Program-made: the position numbers and the translations under genes
The notes under the pieces: model-generated
Databases searched by the model: none
What the model was told of the DNA's origin: nothing
What the model saw: the letters and a program-made list of their open reading frames with translations, nothing else
Shown: in pieces, positions 8,788 through 23,581 of the stretch
Layout: every line of letters starts with the position of its first letter
How positions within the stretch are numbered: the first letter of the stretch is position 1
Assembly: GCA_023846275.1 (NCBI GenBank)
Contig: CM043878.1
Coordinates: forward strand, 12,283,501 to 12,347,500
DNA length: 64,000 nucleotides
Source: Vanilla planifolia
Taxonomy: Eukaryota; Streptophyta; Magnoliopsida; Asparagales; Orchidaceae
Reading direction: 5' to 3'

Positions 8788-9449
8788 GATTATATCCTAG
8801 ATATTTAAAAAATAAAAACGGGGAAATAATCTACGTTAATCACGAACCAAATAAAGAAATGTCGCATAATTGGCGCTTTGGTATTTTAGCGGGTGTCCGC
8901 ATAATACTTCTATGCGACAACGTAAACCCGTACGAGCCTTCGATTCGGCGATTTCGCAGGAAAACCGTGAGTGTTAGCTCACGGATTTTGGCCATTTTCT
9001 GCGTCCGCATAATTTGTTTTATGCGGAAGGTCCTATAGTTTCAGTGGATTGTTATTGTGCGGGACGAAAAGAAGGGGGGAAAAAAAAACAAGCGCATTAT
9101 CAAACAGAGTTCCTTTTTTTTTTTTTTTTTTTTTTTTTTTTCTTTTTTCCAAAGTTCGGAAAAAAAAGTTACATTACGCGGTCAGTTTTAAAAGATATTT
9201 TAAAATAAATATAAACTATTCATTATATAAATTTAATGTTTTGGGTTTTATGTAAACATCCATATTAAATCATGAATCTCTTTATTAAAACTATTAAGTT
9301 ATTTATTAATAAAGAATAATTATAGGAGTTTAAAAACATTTATTACGTTTAAATACAATAATCGTATATTAATCAAACTTTAATTTCGTAAAAACAAAGA
9401 TTTTAAGTTATTTTGTGTCATATTTTATTTTATTCTAATATATGTGAGC

Positions 9450-9486
<37 letters not shown>

Positions 9487-10540
9487 TTTTACGAAAAAAT
9501 CGAAATGCTAAAAATGTGTAATATGAACAAATATTTTGAATAGTTATTTGCGTAGTTCGATGATCAACGATCATTAATACAATATTTGTATGTTTTGAGT
9601 TCTCTATTACTTTGTGATTTTTTGTACAATATCTTTTGTCGTTGTTACTAAATTGACGTCCCTCCCAATTATTGCTTCTAGAAGAAATTCTCAAATTGTT
9701 AACCCAATATTTCTTCGCGTGGCTTTGATGTCGACATAAATTGCTTTATGTCACCGTAGTTATGGCGTAGGATGCACAAGAAGATATGCGCATCATTGGC
9801 TAATATGTCTTTTTTTAATTACGAAACAAAAAATGATAATAATTTAATATCGATTTCAACGATTATTGTCGTAAACTTTTAAAGAAATTTATAAAATAAA
9901 TATAGATTAATATGTGTATATTAAGTTGTCGATGAAATGAATTTAGTATAAATTAATATTTGTAATAGAATTATAAAAAATGAATTTTGTCATCGTTTAA
10001 TAAGTTAATTTAAGTGAGATATTAGTGAGTGTTATTTTTATTTATTGATATCTTCCTATATTGTGAGCCTGTAATCCTAGTTAACTCATCGAATTTATAT
10101 CACATATTATAAATTCGTTGTGGACCGTCTTACAATTGAAAATTTTGTTTTTTTTACCGATTTACTATACGTATATTTATATATATCATTCATAATAAAT
10201 CGTTAAATTTTAATTTTTACTTTTAAGATGAGAAATTAATAAATATATTAAATTACGTTTGTTAAAAAAATTTAACTCTTTGATTTTATATAATTAATTA
10301 AGAGATCACATTTGGATATTTTATATTCTTTTCTAAATCTTCTAAATTAATTTATTATATATGATAAGCAAATTAAATTATGGAATTTAAAATAAAAAAA
10401 TATAGCTAATAAATAACTGTAATAGTTTTATGTAGTTTCGAAATAATATATTTTAAAAAATAATAATATTTTATGTTTAAAAGTTTTATAAGAAATTACG
10501 TTTTATTTTGTTTTGAATATTTCACCAATAAAAAAAATTT
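8788..10540 (+). repeat. Unit 6 (1753 bp), cassette position c, copy 1
   Basis: It carries the five-change c-type set and CACCAATAAA at its end (shared only with units 9 and 16). A private CATCGTTTAA replaces CATAGTTTAA. It lacks the long A-run ACGAAAAAAAAAATG that units 9 and 16 share. Confidence 0.97.
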
Positions 10541-11202
10541 GATTATATCCTAGATATTTAAAAAATAAAAACGGGGAAATAATCTACGTTAATCACGAAC
10601 CAAATAAAGAAATGTCGCATAATTGGCGCTTTCGTATTTTAGCGGGTGTCCGCATAATACTTCTATGCGACAACGGAAACCCGTACGAGCCTTCGATTCG
10701 GCGATTTCGCAGGAAAACCGTGAGTGTTAGCTCACGGATTTTGGCCATTTTCTGCGTCCGCATAATTTGTTTGATGCGGAAGGTCCTATAGTTTCAGTGG
10801 ATTGTTATTGTGCGGGACGAAAAGAAGGGGGAAGAAAAAAACAAGCGCATTATCAAACAGAGTTCCTTTTTTTTTTTTTTTTTTTTTTTTTTTCTTTTTT
10901 CCAAAGTTCGGAAAAAAAAAGTTACATTACGCGGTCAGTTTTAAAAGATATTTTAAAATAAATATAAACTATTCATTATATAAATTTAATGTTTTGGGTT
11001 TTATGTAAACATCCATATTAAATCATGAATCTCTTTATTAAAACTATTAAGTTATTTATTAATAAAGAATAATTATAGGAGTTTAAAAACATTTATTACG
11101 TTTAAATACAATAATCGTATATTAATCAAACTTTAATTTCGTAAAAACAAAGATTTTAAGTTATTTTGTGTCATATTTTATTTTATTCTAATATATGTGA
11201 GC

Positions 11203-11235
<33 letters not shown>

Positions 11236-12295
11236 TATATTTTACGAAAAAATCGAAATGCTAAAAATGTGTAATATGAACAAATATTTTGAATAGTTAT
11301 TTGCGTAGTTCGATGATCAACGATCATTAATACAATATTTGTATGTTTTGAGTTCTCTATTACTTTGTGATTTTTTGTACAATATCTTTTATGTCGTTGT
11401 TACTAAATTGACGTCCCTCCCAATTATTGCTTCTAGAAGAAATTCTCAAATTGTTAACCCAATATTTCTTCGCGTGGCTTTGATGTCGACATAAATTGCT
11501 TTATGTCACCGTAGTTATGGCGTAGGATCCACAAGAAGATATGCGCATCATTGGCTAATATGTCTTTTTTTAATTACGAAACAAAAAATGATAATAATTT
11601 AATATCGATTTCAACGATTATTGTCGTAAACTTTTAAAGAAATTTATAAAATAAATATAGATTAATATGTGTATATTAAGTTGTCGATGAAATGAATTTA
11701 GTATAAATTAATATTTGTAATAGAATTATAAAAAATGAATTTTGTCATAGTTTAATAAGTTAATTTAAGTGAGATATTAGTGAGTGTTATTTTTATTTAT
11801 TGATATCTTCCTATATTGTGAGCCTGTAATCCTAGTTAACTCATCGAATTTATATCACATATTATAAATTCGTTGTGGACCGTCTTACAATTGAAAATTT
11901 TGTTTTTTTTACCGATTTACTATACGTATATTTTTATATATCATTCATAATAAATCGTTAAATTTTAATTTTTACTTTTAAGATGAGAAATTAATAAATA
12001 TATTAAATTACGTTTGTTAAAAAAATTTAACTCTTTGATTTTATATAATTAATTAAGAGATCACATTTGGATATTTTATATTCTTTTCTAAATCTTCTAA
12101 ATTAATTTATTATATATGATAAGCAAATTAAATTATGGAATTTAAAATAAAAAAATATAGCTAATAAATAACTGTAATAGTTTTATATAGTTTCGAAATA
12201 ATATATTTTAAAAAATAATAATATTTTATGTTTAAAAGTTTTATAAGAAATTACGTTTTATTTTGTTTTGAATATTTCTCCAATAAAAAAAATTT
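10541..12295 (+). repeat. Unit 7 (1755 bp), chimeric: cassette d start, unit-4-type end
   Basis: The start has CAACGGAAAC at offset 136 (shared only with units 10 and 17). The end has TATATAG, as in units 3, 4 and 14. The two halves therefore match different neighbours, as expected if an exchange breakpoint lies inside the unit. A ninth A follows TTCGG, as in unit 10. Confidence 0.97.
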
Positions 12296-12617
12296 GATTA
12301 TATCCTAGATATTTAAAAAATAAAAACAGGGAAATAATCTACGTTAATCACGAACCAAATAAAGAAATGTCGCATAATTGGCGCTTTCGTATTTTAGCGG
12401 GTGTCCGCATAATACTTCTATGCGACAACGTAAACCCGTACGAGCCTTCGATTCGGCGATTTCGCAGGAAAACCGTGAGTGTTAGCTCACGGATTTTGGC
12501 CATTTTCTGCGTCCGCATAATTTGTTTTATGCGGAAGGTCCTATAGTTTCAGTGGATTGTTATTGTGCGGGACGAAAAGAAGGGGGAAGAAAAAAACAAG
12601 CGCATTATCAAACAGAG

Positions 12618-12648
<31 letters not shown>

Positions 12649-12959
12649 CTTTTTTCCAAAGTTCGGAAAAAAAAGTTACATTACGCGGTCAGTTTTAAAA
12701 GATATTTTAAAATAAATATAAACTATTCATTATATAAATTTAATGTTTTGGGTTTTATGTAAACATCCATATTAAATCATGAATCTCTTTATTAAAACTA
12801 TTAAGTTATTTATTAATAAAGAATAATTATAGGAGTTTAAAAACATTTATTACGTTTAAATACAATAATCGTATATTAATCAAACTTTAATTTCGTAAAA
12901 ACAAAGATTTTAAGTTATTTTGTGTCATATTTTATTTTATTCTAATATATGTGAGCAAA

Positions 12960-12990
<31 letters not shown>

Positions 12991-14048
12991 TATTTTACGA
13001 AAAAATCGAAATGCTAAAAATGTGTAATATGAACAAATATTTTGAATAGTTATTTGCGTAGTTCGATGATCAACGATCATTAATACAATATTTGTATGTT
13101 TTGAGTTCTCTATTACTTTGTGATTTTTTGTACAATATCTTTTATGTCGTTGTTACTAAATTGACGTCCCTCCCAATTATTGCTTCTAGAAGAAATTCTC
13201 AAATTGTTAACCCAATATTTCTTCGCGTGGCTTTGATGTCGACATAAATTGCTTTATGTCCCCGTAGTTATGGCGTAGGATCCACAAGAAGATATGCGCA
13301 TCATTGGCTAATATGTCTTTTTTTAATTACGAAACAAAAAATGATAATAATTTAATATCGATTTCAACGATTATTGTCGTAAACTTTTAAAGAAATTTAT
13401 AAAATAAATATAGATTAATATGTGTATATTAAGTTGTCGATGAAATGAATTTAGTATAAATTAATATTTGTAATAGAATTATAAAAAATGAATTTTGTCA
13501 TAGTTTAATAAGTTAATTTAAGTGAGATATTAGTGAGTGTTATTTTTATTTTTTGATATCTTCCTATATTGTGAGCCTGTAATCCTAGGTAACTCATCGA
13601 ATTTATATCAAATATTATAAATTCGTTGTGGACCGTCTTACAATTGAAAATTTTTTTTTTTTTACCGATTTACTATACGTATATTTATATATATCATTCA
13701 TAATAAATCGTTAAATTTTAATTTTTACTTTTAAGATGAGAAATTAATAAATATATTAAATTACGTTTGTTAAAAAAATTTAACTCTTTGATTTTATATA
13801 ATTAATTAAGAGATCACATTTGGATATTTTATATTCTTTTCTAAATCTTCTAAATTAATTTATTATATATGATAAGCAAATTAAATTATGGAATTTAAAA
13901 TAAAAAAATATAGCTAATAAATAACTGTAATAGTTTTATGTAGTTTCGAAATAATATATTTTAAAAAATAATAATATTTTTTTTTTAAAAGTTTTATAAG
14001 AAATTACGTTTTATTTTGTTTTGAATATTTCTCCAATAAAAAAAATTT
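12296..14048 (+). repeat. Unit 8 (1753 bp), cassette position b, copy 2
   Basis: Same diagnostic set as unit 5: CAGGG, GAGTTAC, TCCCCG and the terminal T-run replacing TTATGTTT. It begins the second three-unit cassette, directly adjoining the first. Confidence 0.97.
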
Positions 14049-14372
14049 GATTATATCCTAGATATTTAAAAAATAAAAACGGGGAAATAATCTACGTTAA
14101 TCACGAACCAAATAAAGAAATGTCGCATAATTGGCGCTTTGGTATTTTAGCGGGTGTCCGCATAATACTTCTATGCGACAACGTAAACCCGTACGAGCCT
14201 TCGATTCGGCGATTTCGCAGGAAAACCGTGAGTGTTAGCTCACGGATTTTGGCCATTTTCTGCGTCCGCATAATTTGTTTTATGCGGAAGGTCCTATAGT
14301 TTCAGTGGATTGTTATTGTGCGGGACGAAAAGAAGGGGGGAAAAAAAAACAAGCGCATTATCAAACAGAGTT

Positions 14373-14403
<31 letters not shown>

Positions 14404-14711
14404 CTTTTTTCCAAAGTTCGGAAAAAAAAGTTACATTACGCGGTCAGTTTTAAAAGATATTTTAAAATAAATATAAACTATTCATTATATAAATTTAATG
14501 TTTTGGGTTTTATGTAAACATCCATATTAAATCATGAATCTCTTTATTAAAACTATTAAGTTATTTATTAATAAAGAATAATTATAGGAGTTTAAAAACA
14601 TTTATTACGTTTAAATACAATAATCGTATATTAATCAAACTTTAATTTCGTAAAAACAAAGATTTTAAGTTATTTTGTGTCATATTTTATTTTATTCTAA
14701 TATATGTGAGC

Positions 14712-14749
<38 letters not shown>

Positions 14750-15803
14750 TTTTACGAAAAAATCGAAATGCTAAAAATGTGTAATATGAACAAATATTTT
14801 GAATAGTTATTTGCGTAGTTCGATGATCAACGATCATTAATACAATATTTGTATGTTTTGAGTTCTCTATTACTTTGTGATTTTTTGTACAATATCTTTT
14901 GTCGTTGTTACTAAATTGACGTCCCTCCCAATTATTGCTTCTAGAAGAAATTCTCAAATTGTTAACCCAATATTTCTTCGCGTGGCTTTGATGTCGACAT
15001 AAATTGCTTTATGTCACCGTAGTTATGGCGTAGGATGCACAAGAAGATATGCGCATCATTGGCTAATATGTCTTTTTTTAATTACGAAAAAAAAAATGAT
15101 AATAATTTAATATCGATTTCAACGATTATTGTCGTAAACTTTTAAAGAAATTTATAAAATAAATATAGATTAATATGTGTATATTAAGTTGTCGATGAAA
15201 TGAATTTAGTATAAATTAATATTTGTAATAGAATTATAAAAAATGAATTTTGTCATAGTTTAATAAGTTAATTTAAGTGAGATATTAGTGAGTGTTATTT
15301 TTATTTATTGATATCTTCCTATATTGTGAGCCTGTAATCCTAGTTAACTCATCGAATTTATATCACATATTATAAATTCGTTGTGGACCGTCTTACAATT
15401 GAAAATTTTGTTTTTTTTACCGATTTACTATACGTATATTTATATATATCATTCATAATAAATCGTTAAATTTTAATTTTTACTTTTAAGATGAGAAATT
15501 AATAAATATATTAAATTACGTTTGTTAAAAAAATTTAACTCTTTGATTTTATATAATTAATTAAGAGATCACATTTGGATATTTTATATTCTTTTCTAAA
15601 TCTTCTAAATTAATTTATTATATATGATAAGCAAATTAAATTATGGAATTTAAAATAAAAAAATATAGCTAATAAATAACTGTAATAGTTTTATGTAGTT
15701 TTGAAATAATATATTTTAAAAAATAATAATATTTTATGTTTAAAAGTTTTATAAGAAATTACGTTTTATTTTGTTTTGAATATTTCACCAATAAAAAAAA
15801 TTT
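14049..15803 (+). repeat. Unit 9 (1755 bp), cassette position c, copy 2
   Basis: c-type set plus the CACCAATAAA end. It also has ACGAAAAAAAAAATG instead of ACGAAACAAAAAATG, shared only with unit 16, and a private GTAGTTTTGAAAT near the end. Confidence 0.97.
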
Positions 15804-16466
15804 GATTATATCCTAGATATTTAAAAAATAAAAACGGGGAAATAATCTACGTTAATCACGAACCAAATAAAGAAATGTCGCATAATTGGCGCTTTCGTAT
15901 TTTAGCGGGTGTCCGCATAATACTTCTATGCGACAACGGAAACCCGTACGAGCCTTCGATTCGGCGATTTCGCAGGAAAACCGTGAGTGTTAGCTCACGG
16001 ATTTTGGCCATTTTCTGCGTCCGCATAATTTGTTTGATGCGGAAGGTCCTATAGTTTCAGTGGATTGTTATTGTGCGGGACGAAAAGAAGGGGGAAGAAA
16101 AAAACAAGCGCATTATCAAACAGAGTTCCTTTTTTTTTTTTTTTTTTTTTTTTTTTTCTTTTTTCCAAAGTTCGGAAAAAAAAAGTTACATTACGCGGTC
16201 AGTTTTAAAAGATATTTTAAAATAAATATAAACTATTCATTATATAAATTTAATGTTTTGGGTTTTATGTAAACATCCATATTAAATCATGAATCTCTTT
16301 ATTAAAACTATTAAGTTATTTATTAATAAAGAATAATTATAGGAGTTTAAAAACATTTATTACGTTTAAATACAATAATCGTATATTAATCAAACTTTAA
16401 TTTCGTAAAAACAAAGATTTTAAGTTATTTTGTGTCATATTTTATTTTATTCTAATATATGTGAGC

Positions 16467-16504
<38 letters not shown>

Positions 16505-17562
16505 TTTTACGAAAAAATCGAAATGCTAAAAATGTGTAATATGAACAAATATTTTGAATAGTTATTTGCGTAGTTCGATGATCAACGATCATTAATACAA
16601 TATTTGTATGTTTTGAGTTCTCTATTACTTTGTGATTTTTTGTACAATATCTTTTATGTCGTTGTTACTAAATTGACGTCCCTCCCAATTATTGCTTCTA
16701 GAAGAAATTCTCAAATTGTTAACCCAATATTTCTTCGCGTGGCTTTGATGTCGACATAAATTGCTTTATGTCACCGTAGTTATGGCGTAGGATCCACAAG
16801 AAGATATGCGCATCATTGGCTAATATGTCTTTTTTTAATTACGAAACAAAAAATGATAATAATTTAATATCGATTTCAACGATTATTGTCGTAAACTTTT
16901 AAAGAAATTTATAAAATAAATATAGATTAATATGTGTATATTAAGTTGTCGATGAAATGAATTTAGTATAAATTAATATTTGTAATAGAATTATAAAAAA
17001 TGAATTTTGTCATAGTTTAATAAGTTAATTTAAGTGAGATATTAGTGAGTGTTATTTTTATTTTTTGATATCTTCCTATATTGTGAGCCTGTAATCCTAG
17101 TTAACTCATCGAATTTATATCAGATATTATAAATTCGTTGTGGACCGTCTTACAATTGAAAATTTTGTTTTTTTTTACCGATTTACTATACGTATATTTA
17201 TATATATCATTCATAATAAATCGTTAAATTTTAATTTTTACTTTTAGGATGAGGAATTAATAAATATATTAAATTACGTTTGTTAAAAAAATTTAACTCT
17301 TTGATTTTATATAATTAATTAAGAGATCACATTTGGATATTTTATATTCTTTTCTAAATCTTCTAAATTAATTTATTATATATGATAAGCAAATTAAATT
17401 ATGGAATTTAAAATAAAAAAAATATAGCTAATAAATAACTGTAATAGTTTTATGTAGTTTCGAAATAATATATTTTAAAAAATAATAATATTTTATGTTT
17501 AAAAGTTTTATAAGAAATTACGTTTTATTTTGTTTTGAATATTTCTCCAATAAAAAAAATTT
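15804..17562 (+). repeat. Unit 10 (1759 bp), cassette position d, switches to the second subfamily
   Basis: It starts with CAACGGAAAC like units 7 and 17. Its distal part has AGGATGAG-type sequence, here AGGATGAGG, which is typical of the later subfamily. The subfamily change therefore falls inside this unit. Confidence 0.97.
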
Positions 17563-17886
17563 GATTATATCCTAGATATTTAAAAAATAAATACGGGGAA
17601 ATAATCTACGTTAATCACGAACCAAATAAAGAAATGTCGCATAATTGGCGCTTTCGTATTTTAGCGGGTGTCCGCATAATACTTCTATGCGACAACGTAA
17701 ACCCGTACGAGCCTTCGATTCGGCGATTTCGCAGGAAAACCGTGAGTGTTAGCTCACGGATTTTGGCCATTTTCTGCGTCTGCATAATTTGTTTGATGCG
17801 GAAGGTCCTATAGTTTCAGTGGATTGTTATTGTGCGGGACGAAAAGAAGGGGGAAGAAAAAAACAAGCGCATTATCAAACAGAGTT

Positions 17887-17918
<32 letters not shown>

Positions 17919-18231
17919 CTTTTTTCCAAAGTTCGGAAAAAAAAGTTACATTACGCGGTCAGTTTTAAAAGATATTTTAAAATAAATATAAACTATTCAT
18001 TATATAAATTTAATGTTTTGGGTTTTATGTAAACATCCATATTAAATCATGAATCTCTTTATTAAAACTATTAAGTTATTTATTAATAAAGAATAATTAT
18101 AGGAGTTTAAAAACATTTATTACGTTTAAATACAATAATCGTATATTAATCAAACTTTAATTTCGTAAAAACAAAGATTTTAAGTTATTTTGTGTCATAT
18201 TTTATTTTATTCTAATATATGTGAGCAAAAG

Positions 18232-18281
<50 letters not shown>

Positions 18282-19334
18282 ACGAAAAAATCGAAATGCT
18301 AAAAATGTGTAATATGAACAAATATTTTGAATAGTTATTTGCGTAGTTCGATGATCCACGATCATTAATACAATATTTGTATGTTTTGAGTTCTCTATTA
18401 CTTTGTGATTTTTTGTACAATATCTTTTATGTCGTTGTTACTAAATTGACGTCCCTCCCAATTATTGCTTCTAGAAGAAATTCTCAAATTGTTAACCCAA
18501 TATTTCTTCGCGTGGCTTTGATGTCGACATAAATTGCTTTATGTCACCGTAGTTATGGCGTAGGATCCACAAGAAGATATGCGCATCATTGGCTAATATG
18601 TCTTTTTTTAATTACGAAACAAAAAATGATAATAATTTAATATCGATTTCAACGATTATTGTCGTAAACTTTTAAAGAAATTTATAAAATAAATATAGAT
18701 TAATATGTGTATATTAAGTTGTCGATGAAATGAATTTAGTATAAATTAATATTTGTAATAGAATTATAAAAAATGAATTTTGTCATAGTTTAATAAGTTA
18801 ATTTAAGTGAGATATTAGTGAGTGTTATTTTTATTTTTTGATATCTTCCTATATTGTGAGCCTGTAATCCTAGTTAACTCATCGAATTTATATCAGATAT
18901 TATAAATTCGTTGTGGACCGTCTTACAATTGAAAATTTTGTTTTTTTTTACCGATTTACTATACGTATATTTATATATATCATTCATAATAAATCGTTAA
19001 ATTTTAATTTTTACTTTTAGGATGAGAAATTAATAAATATATTAAATTACGTTTGTTAAAAAAATTTAACTCTTTGATTTTATATAATTAATTAAGAGAT
19101 CACATTTGGATATTTTATATTCTTTTCTAAATCTTCTAAATTAATTTATTATATATGATAAGCAAATTAAATTTTGGAATTTAAAATAAAAAAATATAGC
19201 TAATAAATAACTGTAATAGTTTTATGTAGTTTCGAAATAATATATTTTAAAAAATAATAATATTTTATGTTTAAAAGTTTTATAAGAAATTACGTTTTAT
19301 TTTGTTTTGAATATTTCTCCAATAAAAAAAATTT
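17563..19334 (+). repeat. Unit 11 (1772 bp)
   Basis: Private changes are AATAAATACGG near the start, GCGTCTGCAT in the terminal hairpin (C219 to T, a G-U wobble in RNA) and GATGATCCACG at the small palindrome. The distal half is of the second subfamily (AGGATGAG, AATTTTGGAA). Confidence 0.97.
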
Positions 19335-19658
19335 GATTATATCCTAGATATTTAAAAAATAAAAACGGGGAAATAATCTACGTTAATCACGAACAAAATA
19401 AAGAAATGTCGCATAATTGGCGCTTTCGTTTTTTAGCGGGTGTCCGCATAATACTTCTATGCGACAACGTAAACCCGTACGAGCCTTCGATTCGGCGATT
19501 TCGCAGGAAAACCGTGAGTGTTAGCTCACGGATTTTGGCCATTTTCTGCGTCCGCATAATTTGTTTGATGCGGAAGGTCCTATAGTTTCAGTGGATTGTT
19601 ATTGTGCGGGACGAAAAGAAGGGGGAAGAAAAAAACAAGCGCATTATCAAACAGAGTT

Positions 19659-19690
<32 letters not shown>

Positions 19691-20003
19691 CTTTTTTCCA
19701 AAGTTCGGAAAAAAAAGTTACATTACGCGGTCAGTTTTAAAAGATATTTTAAAATAAATATAAACTATTCATTATATAAATTTAATGTTTTGGGTTTTAT
19801 GTAAACATCCATATTAAATCATGAATCTCTTTATTAAAACTATTAAGTTATTTATTAATAAAGAATAATTATAGGAGTTTAAAAACATTTATTACGTTTA
19901 AATACAATAATCGTATATTAATCAAACTTTAATTTCGTAAAAACAAAGATTTTAAGTTATTTTGTGTCATATTTTATTTTATTCTAATATATGTGAGCAA
20001 AAG

Positions 20004-20064
<61 letters not shown>

Positions 20065-21117
20065 ACGAAAAAATCGAAATGCTAAAAATGTGTAATATGA
20101 ACAAATATTTTGAATAGTTATTTGCGTAGTTCGATGATCAACGATCATTAATACAATATTTGTATGTTTTGAGTTCTCTATTACTTTGTGATTTTTTGTA
20201 CAATATCTTTTATGTCGTTGTTACTAAATTGACGTCCCTCCCAATTATTGCTTCTAGAAGAAATTCTCAAATTGTTAACCCAATATTTCTTCGCGTGGCT
20301 TTGATGTCGACATAAATTGCTTTATGTCACCGTAGTTATGGCGTAGGATCCACAAGAAGATATGCGCATCATTGGCTAATATGTCTTTTTTTAATTACGA
20401 AACAAAAAATGATAATAATTTAATATCGATTTCAACGATTATTGTCGTAAACTTTTAAAGAAATTTATAAAATAAATATAGATTAATATGTGTATATTAA
20501 GTTGTCGATGAAATGAATTTAGTATAAATTAATATTTGTAATAGAATTATAAAAAATGAATTTTGTCATAGTTTAATAAGTTAATTTAAGTGAGATATTA
20601 GTGAGTGTTATTTTTATTTTTTGATATCTTCCTATATTGTGAGCCTGTAATCCTAGTTAACTCATCGAATTTATATCAGATATTATAAATTCGTTGTGGA
20701 CCGTCTTACAATTGAAAATTTTGTTTTTTTTTACCGATTTACTATACGTATATTTATATATATCATTCATAATAAATCGTTAAATTTTAATTTTTACTTT
20801 TAGGATGAGAAATTAATAAATATATTAAATTACGTTTGTTAAAAAAATTTAACTCTTTGATTTTATATAATTAATTAAGAGATCACATTTGGATATTTTA
20901 TATTCTTTTCTAAATCTTCTAAATTAATTTATTATATATGATAAGCAAATTAAATTTTGGAATTTAAAAAAAAAAAATATAGCTAATAAATAACTGTAAT
21001 AGTTTTATGTAGTTTCGAAATAATATATTTTAAAAAATAATAATATTTTATGTTTAAAAGTTTTATAAGAAATTACGTTTTATTTTGTTTTGAATATTTC
21101 TCCAATAAAAAAAATTT
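19335..21117 (+). repeat. Unit 12 (1783 bp), expanded TA tract
   Basis: It has GAACAAAATA at offset 61 (shared only with unit 26) and a private CGTTTTTTAGC. The alternating TA tract is about 44 nt (20018-20061). A private A replaces T in the A-run at about 20970. Confidence 0.97.
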
Positions 21118-21441
21118 GATTATATCCTAGATATTTAAAAAATAAAAACGGGGAAATAATCTACGTTAATCACGAACCAAATAAAGAAATGTCGCATAAT
21201 TGGCGCTTTCGTATTTTAGCGGGTGTCCGCATAATACTTCTATGCGACAACGTAAACCCGTACGAGCCTTCGATTCGGCGATTTCGCAGGAAAACCGTGA
21301 GTGTTAGCTCACGGATTTTGGCCATTTTCTGCGTCCGCATAATTTGTTTGATGCGGAAGGTCCTATAGTTTCAGTGGATTGTTATTGTGCGGGACGAAAA
21401 GAAGGGGGAAGAAAAAAACAAGCGCATTATCAAACAGAGTT

Positions 21442-21475
<34 letters not shown>

Positions 21476-21786
21476 CTTTTTTCCAAAGTTCGGAAAAAAA
21501 AGTTACATTACGCGGTCAGTTTTAAAAGATATTTTAAAATAAATATAAACTATTCATTATATAAATTTAATGTTTTGGGTTTTATGTAAACATCCATATT
21601 AAATCATGAATCTCTTTATTAAAACTATTAAGTTATTTATTAATAAAGAATAATTATAGGAGTTTAAAAACATTTATTACGTTTAAATACAATAATCGTA
21701 TATTAATCCAACTTTAATTTCGTAAAAACAAAGATTTTAAGTTATTTTGTGTCATATTTTATTTTATTCTAATATATGTGAGCAAA

Positions 21787-21817
<31 letters not shown>

Positions 21818-22876
21818 TATTTTACGAAAAAATCGAAATGCTAAAAATGTGTAATATGAACAAATATTTTGAATAGTTATTTGCGTAGTTCGATGATCAA
21901 CGATCATTAATACAATATTTGTATGTTTTGAGTTCTCTATTACTTTGTGATTTTTTGTACAATATCTTTTATGTCGTTGTTACTAAATTGACGTCCCTCC
22001 CAATTATTGCTTCTAGAAGAAATTCTCAAATTGTTAACCCAATATTTCTTCGCGTGGCTTTGATGTCGACATAAATTGCTTTATGTCACCGTAGTTATGG
22101 CGTAGGATCCACAAGAAGATATGCGCATCATTGGCTAATATGTCTTTTTTTAATTACGAAACAAAAAATGATAATAATTTAATATCGATTTCAACGATTA
22201 TTGTCGTAAACTTTTAAAGAAATTTATAAAATAAATATAGATTAATATGTGTATATTAAGTTGTCGATGAAATGAATTTAGTATAAATTAATATTTGTAA
22301 TAGAATTATAAAAAATGAATTTTGTCATAGTTTAATAAGTTAATTTAAGTGAGATATTAGTGAGTGTTATTTTTATTTTTTGATATCTTCCTATATTGTG
22401 AGCCTGTAATCCTAGTTAACTCATCGAATTTATATCAGATATTATAAATTCGTTGTGGACCGTCTTACAATTGAAAATTTTGTTTTTTTTTACCGATTTA
22501 CTATACGTATATTTATATATATCATTCATAATAAATCGTTAAATTTTAATTTTTACTTTTAGGATGAGAAATTAATAAATATATTAAATTACGTTTGTTA
22601 AAAAAATTTAACTCTTTGATTTTATATAATTAATTAAGAGATCACATTTGGATATTTTATATTCTTTTCTAAATCTTCTAAATTAATTTATTATATATGA
22701 TAAGCAAATTAAATTATGGAATTTAAAATAAAAAAATATAGCTAATAAATAACTGTAATAGTTTTATGTAGTTTCGAAATAATATATTTTAAAAAATAAT
22801 AATATTTTATGTTTAAAAGTTTTATAAGAAATTACGTTTTATTTTGTTTTGAATATTTCTCCAATAAAAAAAATTT
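21118..22876 (+). repeat. Unit 13 (1759 bp)
   Basis: Mosaic copy. It has AGGATGAG of the second subfamily but AAATTATGGAA of the first near its end, and a private TTAATCCAAC. It is the last unit before the first-subfamily block of units 14-16. Confidence 0.97.
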
Positions 22877-23200
22877 GATTATATCCTAGATATTTAAAAA
22901 ATAAAAACGGGGAAATAATCTACGTTAATCACGAACCAAATAAAGAAATGTCGCATAATTGGCGCTTTCGTATTTTAGCGGGTGTCCGCATAATACTTCT
23001 ATGCGACAACGTAAACCCGTACGAGCCTTCGATTCGGCGATTTCGCAGGAAAACCGCGAGTGTTAGCTCACGGATTTTGGCCATTTTCTGCGTCCGCATA
23101 ATTTGTTTGATGCGGAAGGTCCTATAGTTTCAGTGGATTGTTATTGTGCGGGACGAAAAGAAGGGGGAAGAAAAAAACAAGCGCATTATCAAACAGAGTT

Positions 23201-23235
<35 letters not shown>

Positions 23236-23548
23236 CTTTTTTCCAAAGTTCGGAAAAAAAAGTTACATTACGCGGTCAGTTTTAAAAGATATTTTAAAAT
23301 AAATATAAACTATTCATTATATAAATTTAATGTTTTGGGTTTTATGTAAACATCCATATTAAATCATGAATCTCTTTATTAAAACTATTAAGTTATTTAT
23401 TAATAAAGAATAATTATAGGAGTTTAAAAACATTTATTACGTTTAAATACAATAATCGTATATTAATCAAACTTTAATTTCGTAAAAACAAAGATTTTAA
23501 GTTATTTTGTGTCATATTTTATTTTATTCTAATATATGTGAGCAAAAG

Positions 23549-23581
<33 letters not shown>

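Larger units (their letters stand above)
7035..12295 (+). repeat. Three-unit cassette, copy 1 (units 5-7)
   Basis: Defined by ordered markers: CAGGG and terminal T-run in the first unit, c-type set and CACCAATAAA in the second, CAACGGAAAC in the third. Confidence 0.9.
12296..17562 (+). repeat. Three-unit cassette, copy 2 (units 8-10)
   Basis: Same marker order as units 5-7 and immediately adjacent to them, so it is a tandem duplication of about 5.26 kb. Its unit 9 shares an A-run variant with unit 16. Confidence 0.9.
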
